NCBI RefSeq assembly: GCF_030758345.1
Contig: NZ_JAVAMO010000013.1
Location: 62,001 to 126,000, forward strand
DNA length: 64,000 nucleotides
Origin: Ruegeria discodermiae
Lineage (GTDB): Bacteria > Pseudomonadota > Alphaproteobacteria > Rhodobacterales > Rhodobacteraceae
Direction of reading: 5' to 3'
In this document: in pieces, positions 34,457-42,841 of the stretch
Layout of the letters: each line of letters starts with the position of its first letter
Position numbering within the stretch: the first letter of the stretch is position 1
Notes under the pieces: generated by a model
What the model was told of the DNA's origin: nothing
Seen by the model: only the letters and a program-made list of their open reading frames with translations
The model's database searches: none
Program-made: the position numbers and the translations under genes

Positions 34457-34538
34457 GCCCTATGCTTTGGGCGAATTCTTGCGACAGGCTCCATTGCATG
34501 TCGATGGTCCGATCTTAGACATCACCCGTTTTGCGGGT
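34457..34538 (-). promoter_or_regulatory. Candidate ANTAR-target hairpins in the nas leader
   Basis: Two small hairpins precede the leader terminator on the minus strand. One is ACCCG/CGGGT around a CAAAA loop (34538-34524). The other is GCCC/GGGC around AAAGCATA (34472-34457). ANTAR regulators such as NasT bind paired hairpins upstream of a terminator. The arrangement fits, although the loops do not exactly match the hexaloop consensus I recall. Confidence 0.5.
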
Positions 34539-34619
34539 CATCCTATTTCGGCGTTTTGGGGCCTCTTTTTCTGCATCGCGGCATGTTTTGATGCTGCAGT
34601 GCAAAAAAATTGTGCGCCC

Positions 34620-35789
34620 TCATTCTGACGGCTCAAAAATGCGTCGGTCAAAGAACACGTTCGGTGGCAGGATCAGGCTGCCGCTGGCCGATGCAACGGC
34701 CGTTGCATCGGGAATCGCCCCTTCTAGTTTTTCCGAAGCACCGGGCAGTTCGACGCCGGAAGACTGCAACTCTCGCCGATAGAGATCGCTGCGAAACACC
34801 TTGGCTGCCTGATATTCTGCCTGGGTTGGGTCAAGGCCGTTTCGTCTGGCGAGCTGGTGGGCGATCCATTTCGCCTGACTGCGCCAAGGGAACGAGGCCG
34901 CCCCATCGAAAAACTCGACAAACCCGTCCACATGGCGCTGTTCGCCCCGCGAGGATATCGTGAACTCTCCCGAGAGTGCACGGTCAATCAGCTCCGAAGA
35001 GACGTTCAGGTAAGATGCACGTGACAACATTTCCGAGGCGGTTGTCCGACTCTCTGGCCGAGACAGCCAGCGCGCCGCGCGCCAGATCGCGCGCATCAAT
35101 CCGCCAAGCAGATGGGGTTCGGTTTCGGCCCATTCGGTGCGCACTGCGAGGACTTTCTCCGGCGCACAGGTCCAGATCGCACGCCCGGGCAACAAAAGCG
35201 CGCCCACCTGATCATCGACCGAGACGGAGCCCCAGGGTTCACCGACGCAAAACGCGTCAATCTCACCGGCGGCCAGCGCCTGCGCCATGAGAGGTGGCGG
35301 AACCGTTCGGATCTCGACCTGAGTGGAGGCCAGCTCGGTGCCCGCCACCCAATAGCGCAGCAGCTCGACATGCATTGAAAACGGGAAAGGCACACCAAAA
35401 ACCAGTGGCCCGTTCGCAACCCGCGCAAGCGCTGCGCCAGCGGCGTTTGCATCCTGGAAATCGAACGCATACCCGCTGGCGCGCAACCGTTTTTCAAGGT
35501 CCTGACCAACGCCGATGACATTGCCATTGAGCGACAGTACCGACACCGCCGAAAACGGCGTCGCGATACCGCCCAACCCCAATGCCATGGCGATCGGGAC
35601 CGGAGAGAGAAGATGTGCCGCATCCACATGTCCAAAGGCCAGCATATCCCGCAGGGACGACCAAGAGGGCGCGGGTCTAAGATCCAGCGAGACGCCCTCG
35701 GCATGGTCAAAGCCCATCTCGCGCGCCGCGATCAATGGCGCCGCATCAACCAGAGGCATATAGGCAACGGGCAGCGAAACGGTCCTCAT
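34620..35789 (-). CDS. nasS: Cytoplasmic nitrate sensor NasS
   Basis: The 389-residue protein is homologous to NrtA-type binding proteins (AYMPLVDAAPLIAAREMGFD, then DAAHLLSPVPIAMALGLGG and AFCVGEPWGSVSVDDQVGA) but has no signal peptide, so it stays in the cytoplasm. This is the hallmark of NasS, which binds nitrate or nitrite and then releases NasT so that NasT can antiterminate the nas leader. Its start overlaps the nasT stop by 4 bp. It lies directly upstream of the attenuator leader and the nas structural genes. Confidence 0.9.
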   Translation of the reverse strand: MRTVSLPVAYMPLVDAAPLIAAREMGFDHAEGVSLDLRPAPSWSSLRDMLAFGHVDAAHLLSPVPIAMALGLGGIATPFSAVSVLSLNGNVIGVGQDLEKRLRASGYAFDFQDANAAGAALARVANGPLVFGVPFPFSMHVELLRYWVAGTELASTQVEIRTVPPPLMAQALAAGEIDAFCVGEPWGSVSVDDQVGALLLPGRAIWTCAPEKVLAVRTEWAETEPHLLGGLMRAIWRAARWLSRPESRTTASEMLSRASYLNVSSELIDRALSGEFTISSRGEQRHVDGFVEFFDGAASFPWRSQAKWIAHQLARRNGLDPTQAEYQAAKVFRSDLYRRELQSSGVELPGASEKLEGAIPDATAVASASGSLILPPNVFFDRRIFEPSE

Positions 35790-36370
35790 GACAGCAACCC
35801 CGATGCCGTGACCAGAGCCTCGGCCACGTCAGCAACCCGGCGGTTCTGGTTCATCGCGGTCTTGCGCAACATGGCATAGGCTTCGTCCTCCTGAATGCCC
35901 TTGGCCTTCATCAGCAGTCCTTTGGCCCGGTCGATCACTTTGCGCTCTTCCAGAGCGCGCCGCGTTTCGGCCAATTCGGTCCGCACCTGGCGCAGAACAT
36001 GAAACCGGGCAATCGCGATGTCGATAACGGGTTTGATCCGTTCGGCCTGCAGCCCATCGACGACGTAAGCCGACACACCTGCTTCGACCGCAGCTTTGGC
36101 AAGACCCCCGGCGGCACCGGACACGAACATCGCTACAGGCCGTTCCATCGGGCCCGATGCGATTGTTAGCTCCTCAAGCATGTCGCGGGACGGATTGTCG
36201 ATATCGATCAGCACGATATCGGGGCTATGCGTGGCGATCTTGCGCGCAAGCCCCGAGACAGCGCCGATCACAAAAACATCGACTTCCCCGGAATCTTTCA
36301 GGGCGTCGACAATCGCGATGGCGCGGTCGCGGTTCTGCTCAACAACAACAACGGTCAATTTGCGGCTCAT
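35786..36370 (-). CDS. nasT: ANTAR-domain antitermination regulator NasT
   Basis: The protein has about 194 residues. The N-terminal receiver-like domain (LTVVVVEQNRDRAIAIVDAL, DIVLIDIDNPSRDML) is followed by an ANTAR domain (RRALEERKVIDRAKGLLMKA, then DEAYAMLRKTAMNQNRRVAD). ANTAR domains bind RNA hairpins and prevent terminator formation. With NasS it forms the nitrate/nitrite-responsive switch for the operon downstream. The start could be ATG 36370, ATG 36376 or TTG 36388; none has a strong ribosome site, which fits the low level expected of a regulator. Confidence 0.92.
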   Translation of the reverse strand: MSRKLTVVVVEQNRDRAIAIVDALKDSGEVDVFVIGAVSGLARKIATHSPDIVLIDIDNPSRDMLEELTIASGPMERPVAMFVSGAAGGLAKAAVEAGVSAYVVDGLQAERIKPVIDIAIARFHVLRQVRTELAETRRALEERKVIDRAKGLLMKAKGIQEDEAYAMLRKTAMNQNRRVADVAEALVTASGLLS

Positions 36371-36476
36371 GCCCATCGAACTGGACAAAGTTGCCCAAGG
36401 TCACAATGCTAACGCCCTCGACATTCAATCAGCGGCGCGCGTTCTGCCTGAATATTCATCAATGTGAGAAATCTGC

Positions 36477-36499
36477 ACAAACTTCAGGCAACCCTGAAG
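36477..36499 (-). terminator. Hairpin terminator after the FbpABC-like operon
   Basis: On the minus strand CTTCAGG-GTTG-CCTGAAG (36499-36482), a perfect 7-bp stem, is followed by TTTGT. It lies 4 bp after the ATPase stop and before the nasT promoter region. Confidence 0.65.
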
Positions 36500-36502
36500 A
36501 TC

Positions 36503-37576
36503 CTATCCCGTCACATCCACAGGCAGCAGAACCGGGCCGATTTCGTCCAGTCCGACGGTGATCTCTGATCCGACCTCAAGCGGGGCATCGACGTTTTCGC
36601 TGATTGCAAAAATCTGCCCAAACGCCGCCTCCAGAGTATATTCCATGCGGCTTCCCACATAGGTCGCCTTGGCAATTGTCATATCCATCCCGTCGGATGC
36701 TCCGATCTTCAGACGTGTCGGGCGCACTGCCAGCAGCGCCGGGCCAGCCTGCAACCCGCGCGCGGGCAGGGCATGTTCGAAGGCGCCGACGCGGATGGAT
36801 GCCATATCGTCGCGAATTGCGATGATCTCGCAGGGGATGATGTTGGCCTCTCCGATAAAGTCGGCTACGAAACGGTCGGCAGGCGCGTCATAAAGCTCGC
36901 GCGGCGTGCCAATCTGGGCGATGCCCGCATTCCGCATGACGACGATATCGTCGGAAACCGCCAGCGCCTCTTCCTGATCATGGGTGACATAGACGACGGT
37001 CAGACCCAGATTTTGCTGGATTTCGCGGATTTCCTCGCGCACTTGCCGACGCAGCTTGGCATCTAGATTTGACAGCGGCTCGTCAAACAACAGCACCTGC
37101 GGCTCAAGCACAAGCGCGCGGGCGACGGCGACCCGTTGCTGCTGGCCACCCGACAATTCCGATGGCAGCCGGTCGCCGAAGCCGCGTAGGCCCACAAGGT
37201 CCAGCCCCTGTGCGGCGCGATCCTTCGTTTCTGCCTTGTCGAAACCCGAGAACCCAAGCCCATAGGAGACATTCTCCATCACCGTCATATGCGGAAATAG
37301 GGCATAAGACTGGAACACCATCGACACATCACGATCCGTCGCCGGCAGCAATGTGACATCACGATCACCGATATGGATCGAGCCCCTGCTGGCCATTTCC
37401 AGCCCCGCGATCATGCGCAGCGTCGTGGTCTTGCCGCATCCTGACGGACCCAGCAAAGTCACCAGTTTCCCGGCCTCGATCTCAAGATTGATGTCGTCGA
37501 CCGCCACCACATCCTTGCCATAGATCTTGGTGACATTGCGAAAACTGACCGGCGCGGCTTTGGAGTTGAGGCTCAT
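36503..37576 (-). CDS. ABC transporter ATPase, FbpC/PotA type
   Basis: The 357-residue ATPase has Walker A LLGPSGCGKTTT, Q-loop VFQSYALFPHM, signature LSGGQQQRVAVARAL, Walker B LLFDEPLSNLD and H-loop VTHDQEEALAVSD. A C-terminal TOBE-like domain (about 280-357) is seen in sugar, polyamine, iron and aminoethylphosphonate importers. It lies 12 bp after the fused permease and is the last gene of the operon. Annotation as an iron importer would be automatic, but the Pho box upstream of the operon argues for a phosphorus compound. Confidence 0.88.
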   Translation of the reverse strand: MSLNSKAAPVSFRNVTKIYGKDVVAVDDINLEIEAGKLVTLLGPSGCGKTTTLRMIAGLEMASRGSIHIGDRDVTLLPATDRDVSMVFQSYALFPHMTVMENVSYGLGFSGFDKAETKDRAAQGLDLVGLRGFGDRLPSELSGGQQQRVAVARALVLEPQVLLFDEPLSNLDAKLRRQVREEIREIQQNLGLTVVYVTHDQEEALAVSDDIVVMRNAGIAQIGTPRELYDAPADRFVADFIGEANIIPCEIIAIRDDMASIRVGAFEHALPARGLQAGPALLAVRPTRLKIGASDGMDMTIAKATYVGSRMEYTLEAAFGQIFAISENVDAPLEVGSEITVGLDEIGPVLLPVDVTG

Positions 37577-37588
37577 ATCCTTGCGTCC

Positions 37589-39802
37589 TTATACGTTGCT
37601 GCGCGACTGGGTCATGCGACGGCCGATCTCGGTCCGTCCCACAATGACCTGCATCAGCGCCACAACGCTGAGCATCACGAAAATCAGGGTAGTGGAATAG
37701 GCGATGGCGAGGCCGTAATCGTTATTCTCTACCCGCCCGATGATATAGCTGGTGGCCATGTCATATTCCGCCGAGACCAGAAAGATCACCGCCGAGATCG
37801 CCGTCATCGCCCGCACGAAGCTATAGACCAGCGCCGCCAGAATCGCGGGCCTGAGCAAGGGCAGGATGATGCGGCGGAAGGTCTGCCACGAGTTTGCGCC
37901 CAAAGTCAGCGAAGACTCGTCCAGCGATTTGTCCAACTGCGACATGGAGGCGATGCCCGCCCGCACCCCCACCGGCATGTTGCGGAAGATGAAGCTGACC
38001 ACGAGGATGATACCAGTGCCGGTGATCTCGATGGGCGGGACGTTGAAGGCCAGGATATAGCTGACGCCGATCACGGTGCCCGGGATGGCAAAGCTGAGCA
38101 TGGTGCCGAACTCGAACGCGTTCTTGCCCGCAAAGGATTGCCGGGTCAGCAGATAGGCGGTGATCAACCCGACGATTGCTGTCAGAGGTGCCGCGATCCC
38201 GGCGATCTTGAGCGTGGTCCAGAAACTGTCCCATGCCGCGCCGGACCAGCGGATGCCGCCGTCCTCGAAGCGGAAAGAAAAGGCGGTGACATAATGTTTG
38301 AAGGTCAGCGTGTTGTTCACCCCCCACAATTCAACCACCGAACCGTAGAAGATCATGACATAAACAACGGCGGTAAACCCGGCCCAGATCATCGCGATGA
38401 CCAGCACCGGCACCGACAGCGCGCGCGGCATATGCGGGTGCACGCCGCTGTCACCTTTGCCGGACACGGTGGTATAGCTTTTCTTGCCCAGCCAGAACCG
38501 CTGCGCATAAAACGCACCGAGCGTGAAACACAGCAGCACCATTGCCAGAACCGCCGCCTTGCCCTGATCATATTGCGCGCCCACGATGGCAAAGAAGATC
38601 TCGGTCGAGAGCACGTCGAAATTGCCGCCCAGAACCAGTGGGTTGCCGAAATCGGCCATGCTTTCGATGAACCCCAGCAGGAACGCGTTGGCCAGACCGG
38701 GCCGCATCAGCGGCAGCGAGACGGTCTTGAACACCTGCCACTTGCTGGCCCGCAGGGTCTGCGCCGCTTCCTCCATCGAGGGCGAGACCCCTTCGACCAC
38801 ACCGATCAGCACCAGAAAGGCAATCGGCGTAAAGGCCAGCGTCTGCGCGATGAGGACACCGGGCAAGCCATACAGCCATCGGGTCGGCTGAACGCCAAAG
38901 ACATCCGCAAAGAACACGGTGACCGAGCCCGAAAGCCCGAAGAGCAGGATCAGCGCGAGGCCGATCACAAAAGGCGGCGTGATGATGGGCAGTACCGTCA
39001 AGGCACGCAAGGCGCGTTTGTAACGAAAGCCCGAGCGCGTGACGACCAGCGCGAAAATAAGCCCGAGAACAGTGGTGATGAAGCCAACAAGAACCGCAAG
39101 AAACAGCGAATTCCAGGCCGCCCCGCAGCGCCCGCCCGACAGGCATCCCAGTCCCCAGAGCCGGTCGTCGAAGAATTTCGACAAGAACACACCCACCGAA
39201 TAGCCGCCCTCATCCGTGATGAAGGCGGCGGTGAGCATCTTGGCGATCGGGAAGAACACGAAGGCGGTGACGATGACGATCACGCCGCCGATCGCGCTCA
39301 CGACAAAGACGTCTCCGTTGATGGCCCCGCGCGCCGCGATGCCTTGGGTGAGCAGGAACAGGAAGGCAGAGGCACAGATCAGCGCGCCATAGCCCATTCC
39401 GTACTGACGATCCCCCAGATCCCCGAACAGTGCTGTCGCCCACTCGAAATTCCAGCCACGGATGCCAATGGCAAAGCCCTGCAGGATCATCCACCCAAAG
39501 CCAAACGCGCCCGCCAGGATCAGCATTTTGGCATAGATCGGATCTATCTTGCGTTTCCGGAGCACCGCCAGCGGCGCAATCAGCGCCAGCACCATGGGCG
39601 CGAGCCAGAGCTTTTCGCCCTGCGCGACCAGAAACCCGGCCGGAGCGTAGTCTGGGTCGAATGGATAACCGTCAACCATCCATTCGAAAGAAAAAAACGC
39701 CTCCACCCCGTACCAGGGGAGGAGGAAAAAACCGACCCATCCGGCAATGATCCAGAAGAGCAGAACCGGATGGGTCGTTTTCTCGGATGTCAGTTCGCGC
39801 AT
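37589..39802 (-). CDS. Fused ABC permease, two FbpB-type domains
   Basis: The 737-residue membrane protein has an N-terminal block of about 190 residues with several helices (LLFWIIAGWVGFFLLPWYGV and others). Two full permease domains follow, each with an EAA coupling loop (EEAAQTLRASKWQVFKTVSL and DESSLTLGANSWQTFRRIIL). Both halves of the channel are therefore in one chain, as in FbpB-like permeases, and the extra N-terminal helices make it longer than usual. It lies 2 bp after the binding-protein gene. The substrate is inferred only from the regulatory site and the binding protein. Confidence 0.88.
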   Translation of the reverse strand: MRELTSEKTTHPVLLFWIIAGWVGFFLLPWYGVEAFFSFEWMVDGYPFDPDYAPAGFLVAQGEKLWLAPMVLALIAPLAVLRKRKIDPIYAKMLILAGAFGFGWMILQGFAIGIRGWNFEWATALFGDLGDRQYGMGYGALICASAFLFLLTQGIAARGAINGDVFVVSAIGGVIVIVTAFVFFPIAKMLTAAFITDEGGYSVGVFLSKFFDDRLWGLGCLSGGRCGAAWNSLFLAVLVGFITTVLGLIFALVVTRSGFRYKRALRALTVLPIITPPFVIGLALILLFGLSGSVTVFFADVFGVQPTRWLYGLPGVLIAQTLAFTPIAFLVLIGVVEGVSPSMEEAAQTLRASKWQVFKTVSLPLMRPGLANAFLLGFIESMADFGNPLVLGGNFDVLSTEIFFAIVGAQYDQGKAAVLAMVLLCFTLGAFYAQRFWLGKKSYTTVSGKGDSGVHPHMPRALSVPVLVIAMIWAGFTAVVYVMIFYGSVVELWGVNNTLTFKHYVTAFSFRFEDGGIRWSGAAWDSFWTTLKIAGIAAPLTAIVGLITAYLLTRQSFAGKNAFEFGTMLSFAIPGTVIGVSYILAFNVPPIEITGTGIILVVSFIFRNMPVGVRAGIASMSQLDKSLDESSLTLGANSWQTFRRIILPLLRPAILAALVYSFVRAMTAISAVIFLVSAEYDMATSYIIGRVENNDYGLAIAYSTTLIFVMLSVVALMQVIVGRTEIGRRMTQSRSNV

Positions 39803-39804
39803 CT

Positions 39805-40827
39805 TTATTGCGGCAGGGTCGACACCTCATCATCCCATTTCTTCAACAGGCGCTTGCGCTCGTCGGAGGAGCCATATTTCTTGAAGTCGTAGTCAATCAG
39901 CTTGATCTGCGACATGTCCGGGGCCGAAGGCGAGGTTTCCGCGCTCATATTCGATGGCACCTGAAACGCGCTCACCTGCAAGGCGAGGTTCTGTGCCTCG
40001 GGGCTCAGCGCCCAGTCATAGAACTTCTTGGCCTCCTCCATGTTTCGCGCACCGTCGATGATCGACATCGAGCCAATCTCGTATCCGGTGCCCTCACACG
40101 GGGCGACAACCTTGACCGGGAAGCCCGAGGTGGCCTGTTTTACCGCATCATGCATAAAAACAATACCAACGGTGTTTTCACCACGTCCCGCCGCCTTGAT
40201 CGGGGCCGAACCGGATTTGGTATACTGGTTGATGTTCTTGTGCAGACCCTTCATGAAGTCGAAGCCTTCCTCTTCACCAAAGAGCTGCATCATCGTGGCC
40301 AGCGTCGTATAGGCGGTGCCCGACGAGTTCGGGTTCGCCATCTGCACATGGCCCTTGTATTCGGGCTTTAGCAGGTCTTTCCAGCAGGCCGGTTCGGGCA
40401 GGTTGTTGGCGGCTAGCAGGTCGGAATTATACCCATAACCCAGCGCACCGGAATAAATCCCGATTGTCTTGTTGCCCGCACTTTCCGCCTGCGCGATGGC
40501 CCAGGGGTGCAGCTGGTCGCGCATCGGCGACAGGTACTCGGCGGTCAGCCCTTCCTCTGCCGCCTGCAAATGCGGGTCACCGGTGCCACCCCACCAGACA
40601 TCTCCCTTGGGGTTCGAACTTTCGGCCTTGATCTGCGCGAATGTTTCCCCCGAGGATTTCCGCGTCATCGCAACGTCGATCCCGGTGGCATCCTGAAAGC
40701 TGTTGGCCATCAATTGGCACCAGTCTTCCTGCGCCGAGCAATAAAAGGTCAGCTTGTCGGCCTGTGCCGCGCCCGCCGCCACGAAGGCAAGCGCAGACGC
40801 GCCCGCCAGTTTCTTCAACGACATCAT
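39805..40827 (-). CDS. ABC substrate-binding protein, FbpA-like fold, probably Pho-regulated
   Basis: The 340-residue periplasmic binding protein has a signal peptide (about 1-23, ending GAAQADK) and fold-type motifs FYCSAQEDWCQLMANSFQ, GDVWWGGTGDPHLQAA and GYGYNSDLLAANNLPEP. Ferric-binding FbpA proteins carry a Tyr-Tyr pair near residue 195; I see no such pair here, so ferric iron is doubtful. A good Pho box lies 28 bp before the start. An organophosphonate such as 2-aminoethylphosphonate is a reasonable alternative. Two adjacent ATG codons (40827 and 40824) follow TTGGGAGGG. Confidence 0.85.
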   Translation of the reverse strand: MMSLKKLAGASALAFVAAGAAQADKLTFYCSAQEDWCQLMANSFQDATGIDVAMTRKSSGETFAQIKAESSNPKGDVWWGGTGDPHLQAAEEGLTAEYLSPMRDQLHPWAIAQAESAGNKTIGIYSGALGYGYNSDLLAANNLPEPACWKDLLKPEYKGHVQMANPNSSGTAYTTLATMMQLFGEEEGFDFMKGLHKNINQYTKSGSAPIKAAGRGENTVGIVFMHDAVKQATSGFPVKVVAPCEGTGYEIGSMSIIDGARNMEEAKKFYDWALSPEAQNLALQVSAFQVPSNMSAETSPSAPDMSQIKLIDYDFKKYGSSDERKRLLKKWDDEVSTLPQ

Positions 40828-40855
40828 GTGAACCCTCCCAAGGATCGTCTGCTTT

Positions 40856-40873
40856 GTAACAGTTTTGTGACAA
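40856..40873 (-). promoter_or_regulatory. Pho box upstream of the ABC transporter operon
   Basis: On the minus strand TTGTCAC-AAAA-CTGTTAC (40873-40856) is two direct 7-mers with a 4-bp spacer, close to the PhoB consensus CTGTCAT-N4-CTGTCAT. It is oriented toward the binding-protein gene, 28 bp before its ATG. The leader would be short, so the -10 and start point need checking. Confidence 0.65.
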
Positions 40874-40888
40874 GAGCCTATGAGGGGA

Positions 40889-40902
40889 TGCCAGTTCTGG
40901 CA
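40889..40902. promoter_or_regulatory. TGCCAG/CTGGCA dyad upstream of the Pho box
   Basis: TGCCAG (40889-40894), TT, CTGGCA (40897-40902) is a perfect 6-bp dyad, 15 bp upstream of the Pho box as read toward the transporter. It could be a second operator for the ABC operon. The regulator is not identifiable. Confidence 0.4.
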
Positions 40903-41049
40903 AACAAATTCGGATCAGTTGATGTTTTACCTTTGAAATCATACAATTGCGGAACACTGACGACCCCGCGTTGTGTTTAAGAATTTCGGCCTATGCAGCG
41001 CGGGTCAATTGCGATACCTCTGCGACACCCTCCGTGCGCCGCGCCCGGT

Positions 41050-41943
41050 TCAGCAGCTCAGTTCGGACAGAAAGCGGGTCTCCTGACCGGGTTCGGCAAG
41101 GTCGCTGGGTTCAATTTTCCCCAAACGTCCCATCTGACCGCATTGAATGACAGTGATGCGCGTATTGATCATCTCGGGCTGATCCGTATAGGCGACAAGT
41201 CCGCTGCCCAGCACGGTATAGAGACCGGTAGCTTGCGGGCGCGAGAAATAGCCCTGGACCTGGATCAGGCCCACAGCCTCGTCGAACAGCCCGGTTGTCA
41301 GCGCGTCCGCACGTATCCCGTCGGGCGTCGGCTGGCCGGTCACCCGCACCAGATCGCCGGGCCGCAGATGCGACGGCTCGATCCCCGACAGAACGCTGCC
41401 GCCGATCAACGTGTCGCCATCCGGGTTTGGACCCAGATACGACCCGCTAAGCCGCGCCGGATGATCCGCGCCCTCCAGCGCTTCGATCCGCGAGGCGAGC
41501 AGCCTCGGCCCCTGCCACAATCCACTGACCGCCACCCAGTCGCCGATCTGCAGATCGCCAGACAGGTCGCCAGCGTCGACCTGAGTGCCCAGAATGGTCA
41601 GGCCCTGCGCGCCCATCCCTGTCACCTGCCCGACCAGCGGCAGGACCTGGCGAACCTGTCTTGCATGCCAGCCATCTTCCCTGCGCTCGGCAACTATTGC
41701 CACCGTATGTCCGGGCCGCAGATCGGCCACCGTCATCGTGGGGACGGACCCGGCCACGGGCATTCCGCCTGCGACCTGAACCCGAAGATTGTTCACGAAT
41801 ATGCTGCCGAGATGGGTGATGGTGCCGACAATGCCGGTGCCGATGATGCCGCCTTCGCGTTCTTCTTTGTCCTCTGCGACTGCGGATGTGGACAGCCAGG
41901 CCGAGGCCAGTATCGCCGCGAGTGTGCGGGCACGGATGCTCAT
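41050..41943 (-). CDS. Exported DUF5666 domain protein
   Basis: The 297-residue protein has a signal peptide (about 1-23, ending SAVAEDK). Several short beta-barrel-like repeats follow (GTGIVGTITHLGSIFVNN, GQVTGMGAQGLTILGTQVDA, VQGYFSRPQATGLYTVLGSG) of the DUF5666 type. This is a periplasmic or surface all-beta domain with no known ligand. The start overlaps the stop of the DUF6502 gene by 4 bp. Two cysteines near the C-terminus (VIQCGQ and the last residue) could form a disulfide. Confidence 0.78.
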   Translation of the reverse strand: MSIRARTLAAILASAWLSTSAVAEDKEEREGGIIGTGIVGTITHLGSIFVNNLRVQVAGGMPVAGSVPTMTVADLRPGHTVAIVAERREDGWHARQVRQVLPLVGQVTGMGAQGLTILGTQVDAGDLSGDLQIGDWVAVSGLWQGPRLLASRIEALEGADHPARLSGSYLGPNPDGDTLIGGSVLSGIEPSHLRPGDLVRVTGQPTPDGIRADALTTGLFDEAVGLIQVQGYFSRPQATGLYTVLGSGLVAYTDQPEMINTRITVIQCGQMGRLGKIEPSDLAEPGQETRFLSELSC

Positions 41944-42776
41944 GTTTCGTCGCCCTCTTCCGGGTCTTTTTCCGCAGTCTTCGCTGGTGAGGGCAGTATA
42001 TAGGCGCCCATCACAAACCGGCCCCGATGGCCGCCACTTTCGTCACGGTCCTGCAAGGTCCGGGCCAGTGCATTTATGTCCTGCAACAGCGTCTGCGCCT
42101 GTTCCTCCGATAGCTGCCGCAACTGCTCAATCGATTCAAGCGACAGGTGGGAATAGCGCACGGCGCGGTCGAAATTCCGCGCATCGCCGGGCGCCGCAAG
42201 CAGGTTTTGGGTCGCCGCTCGCAAGTGCGCCGACAGCGTCGCCTGATAGGCCGCCACCTGTTCGGCGCCACCGCCCGACGCCAGGAAGGCGTGGGTCAAA
42301 AGGCGCAAATTCCCCGTTTCATCGGTCTCTACGATTTCATGATCGAGAAGTGTATTCAGCACTGTTCCCGGCGCCATGTCGATCCGGGCCAGGCGCACCA
42401 GATCGTCAAATCCCGGTCCGTCCTCACCACCCTTGCGGGACAGATCGCGCGGCGCGCCAGAGGCATCTTGATATTCCGGCGAGGTGGCCCAATGGCTGAT
42501 GACCAGCGCCGCCGCGTTGCTGCTGCGCTTCTCGGGCGCATCATCCGTCAGGCCGCGCAACCGTTTGACATCCTTGCGGTGAAGCCCGGTCAGCAGGCTG
42601 GCCCGGCTGTCGCTGAGCGGGCTGGCGGAGGTGCTTTCGGCAGCCGCGAGCAGAGCCTTTTTCAACGCCTCCGTCGCCGTGCCAAGCGTCACCCCATGCG
42701 CAACCATTGCCTGCGCCAAGGGCTCAAGCAGAGCGGCCAGGGCGGTTTCAAGAGGAGGCTTGGGTTGCGACGACAT
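41940..42776 (-). CDS. DUF6502 family protein
   Basis: The 278-residue soluble protein has an N-terminal helical domain (LEPLAQAMVAHGVTLGTATE, LLTGLHRKDVKRLRGLTDD) that looks helix-turn-helix-like, then DLVRLARIDMAPGTVLNTLL. A C-terminal helical part (YSHLSLESIEQLRQLSEEQA) follows. This matches my recollection of DUF6502. The HTH-like start suggests a regulator, but no DNA-binding data exist. It is divergent from the adenylation operon and shares its regulatory region. ATG 42806 would add ten basic residues; ATG 42776 has the better spacing to AAGAG. Confidence 0.72.
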   Translation of the reverse strand: MSSQPKPPLETALAALLEPLAQAMVAHGVTLGTATEALKKALLAAAESTSASPLSDSRASLLTGLHRKDVKRLRGLTDDAPEKRSSNAAALVISHWATSPEYQDASGAPRDLSRKGGEDGPGFDDLVRLARIDMAPGTVLNTLLDHEIVETDETGNLRLLTHAFLASGGGAEQVAAYQATLSAHLRAATQNLLAAPGDARNFDRAVRYSHLSLESIEQLRQLSEEQAQTLLQDINALARTLQDRDESGGHRGRFVMGAYILPSPAKTAEKDPEEGDET

Positions 42777-42841
42777 TCGGTTAACTCTTAAACGCTTTCT
42801 ACGCATATAGTTTTCCGGTTGTTTAGGATTTCAACGGTTTC

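Noticed and set aside
34590-34620. Possible sigma-54 promoter for the nas operon
   Set aside because: A GC preceded by a T-run is present, but no GG lies at the required distance for the -24/-12 pattern.
38138-39892. A 584-codon open frame antisense to the fused permease
   Set aside because: Translation is a hydrophilic Arg/Asp/Gln-rich shadow of membrane helices; the permease on the other strand has two clear EAA motifs.
36503-40827. Simple ferric iron transporter label
   Set aside because: The fold is right, but no FbpA Tyr-Tyr pair was seen, and a Pho box rather than an iron-responsive site lies upstream. Kept only as an alternative.
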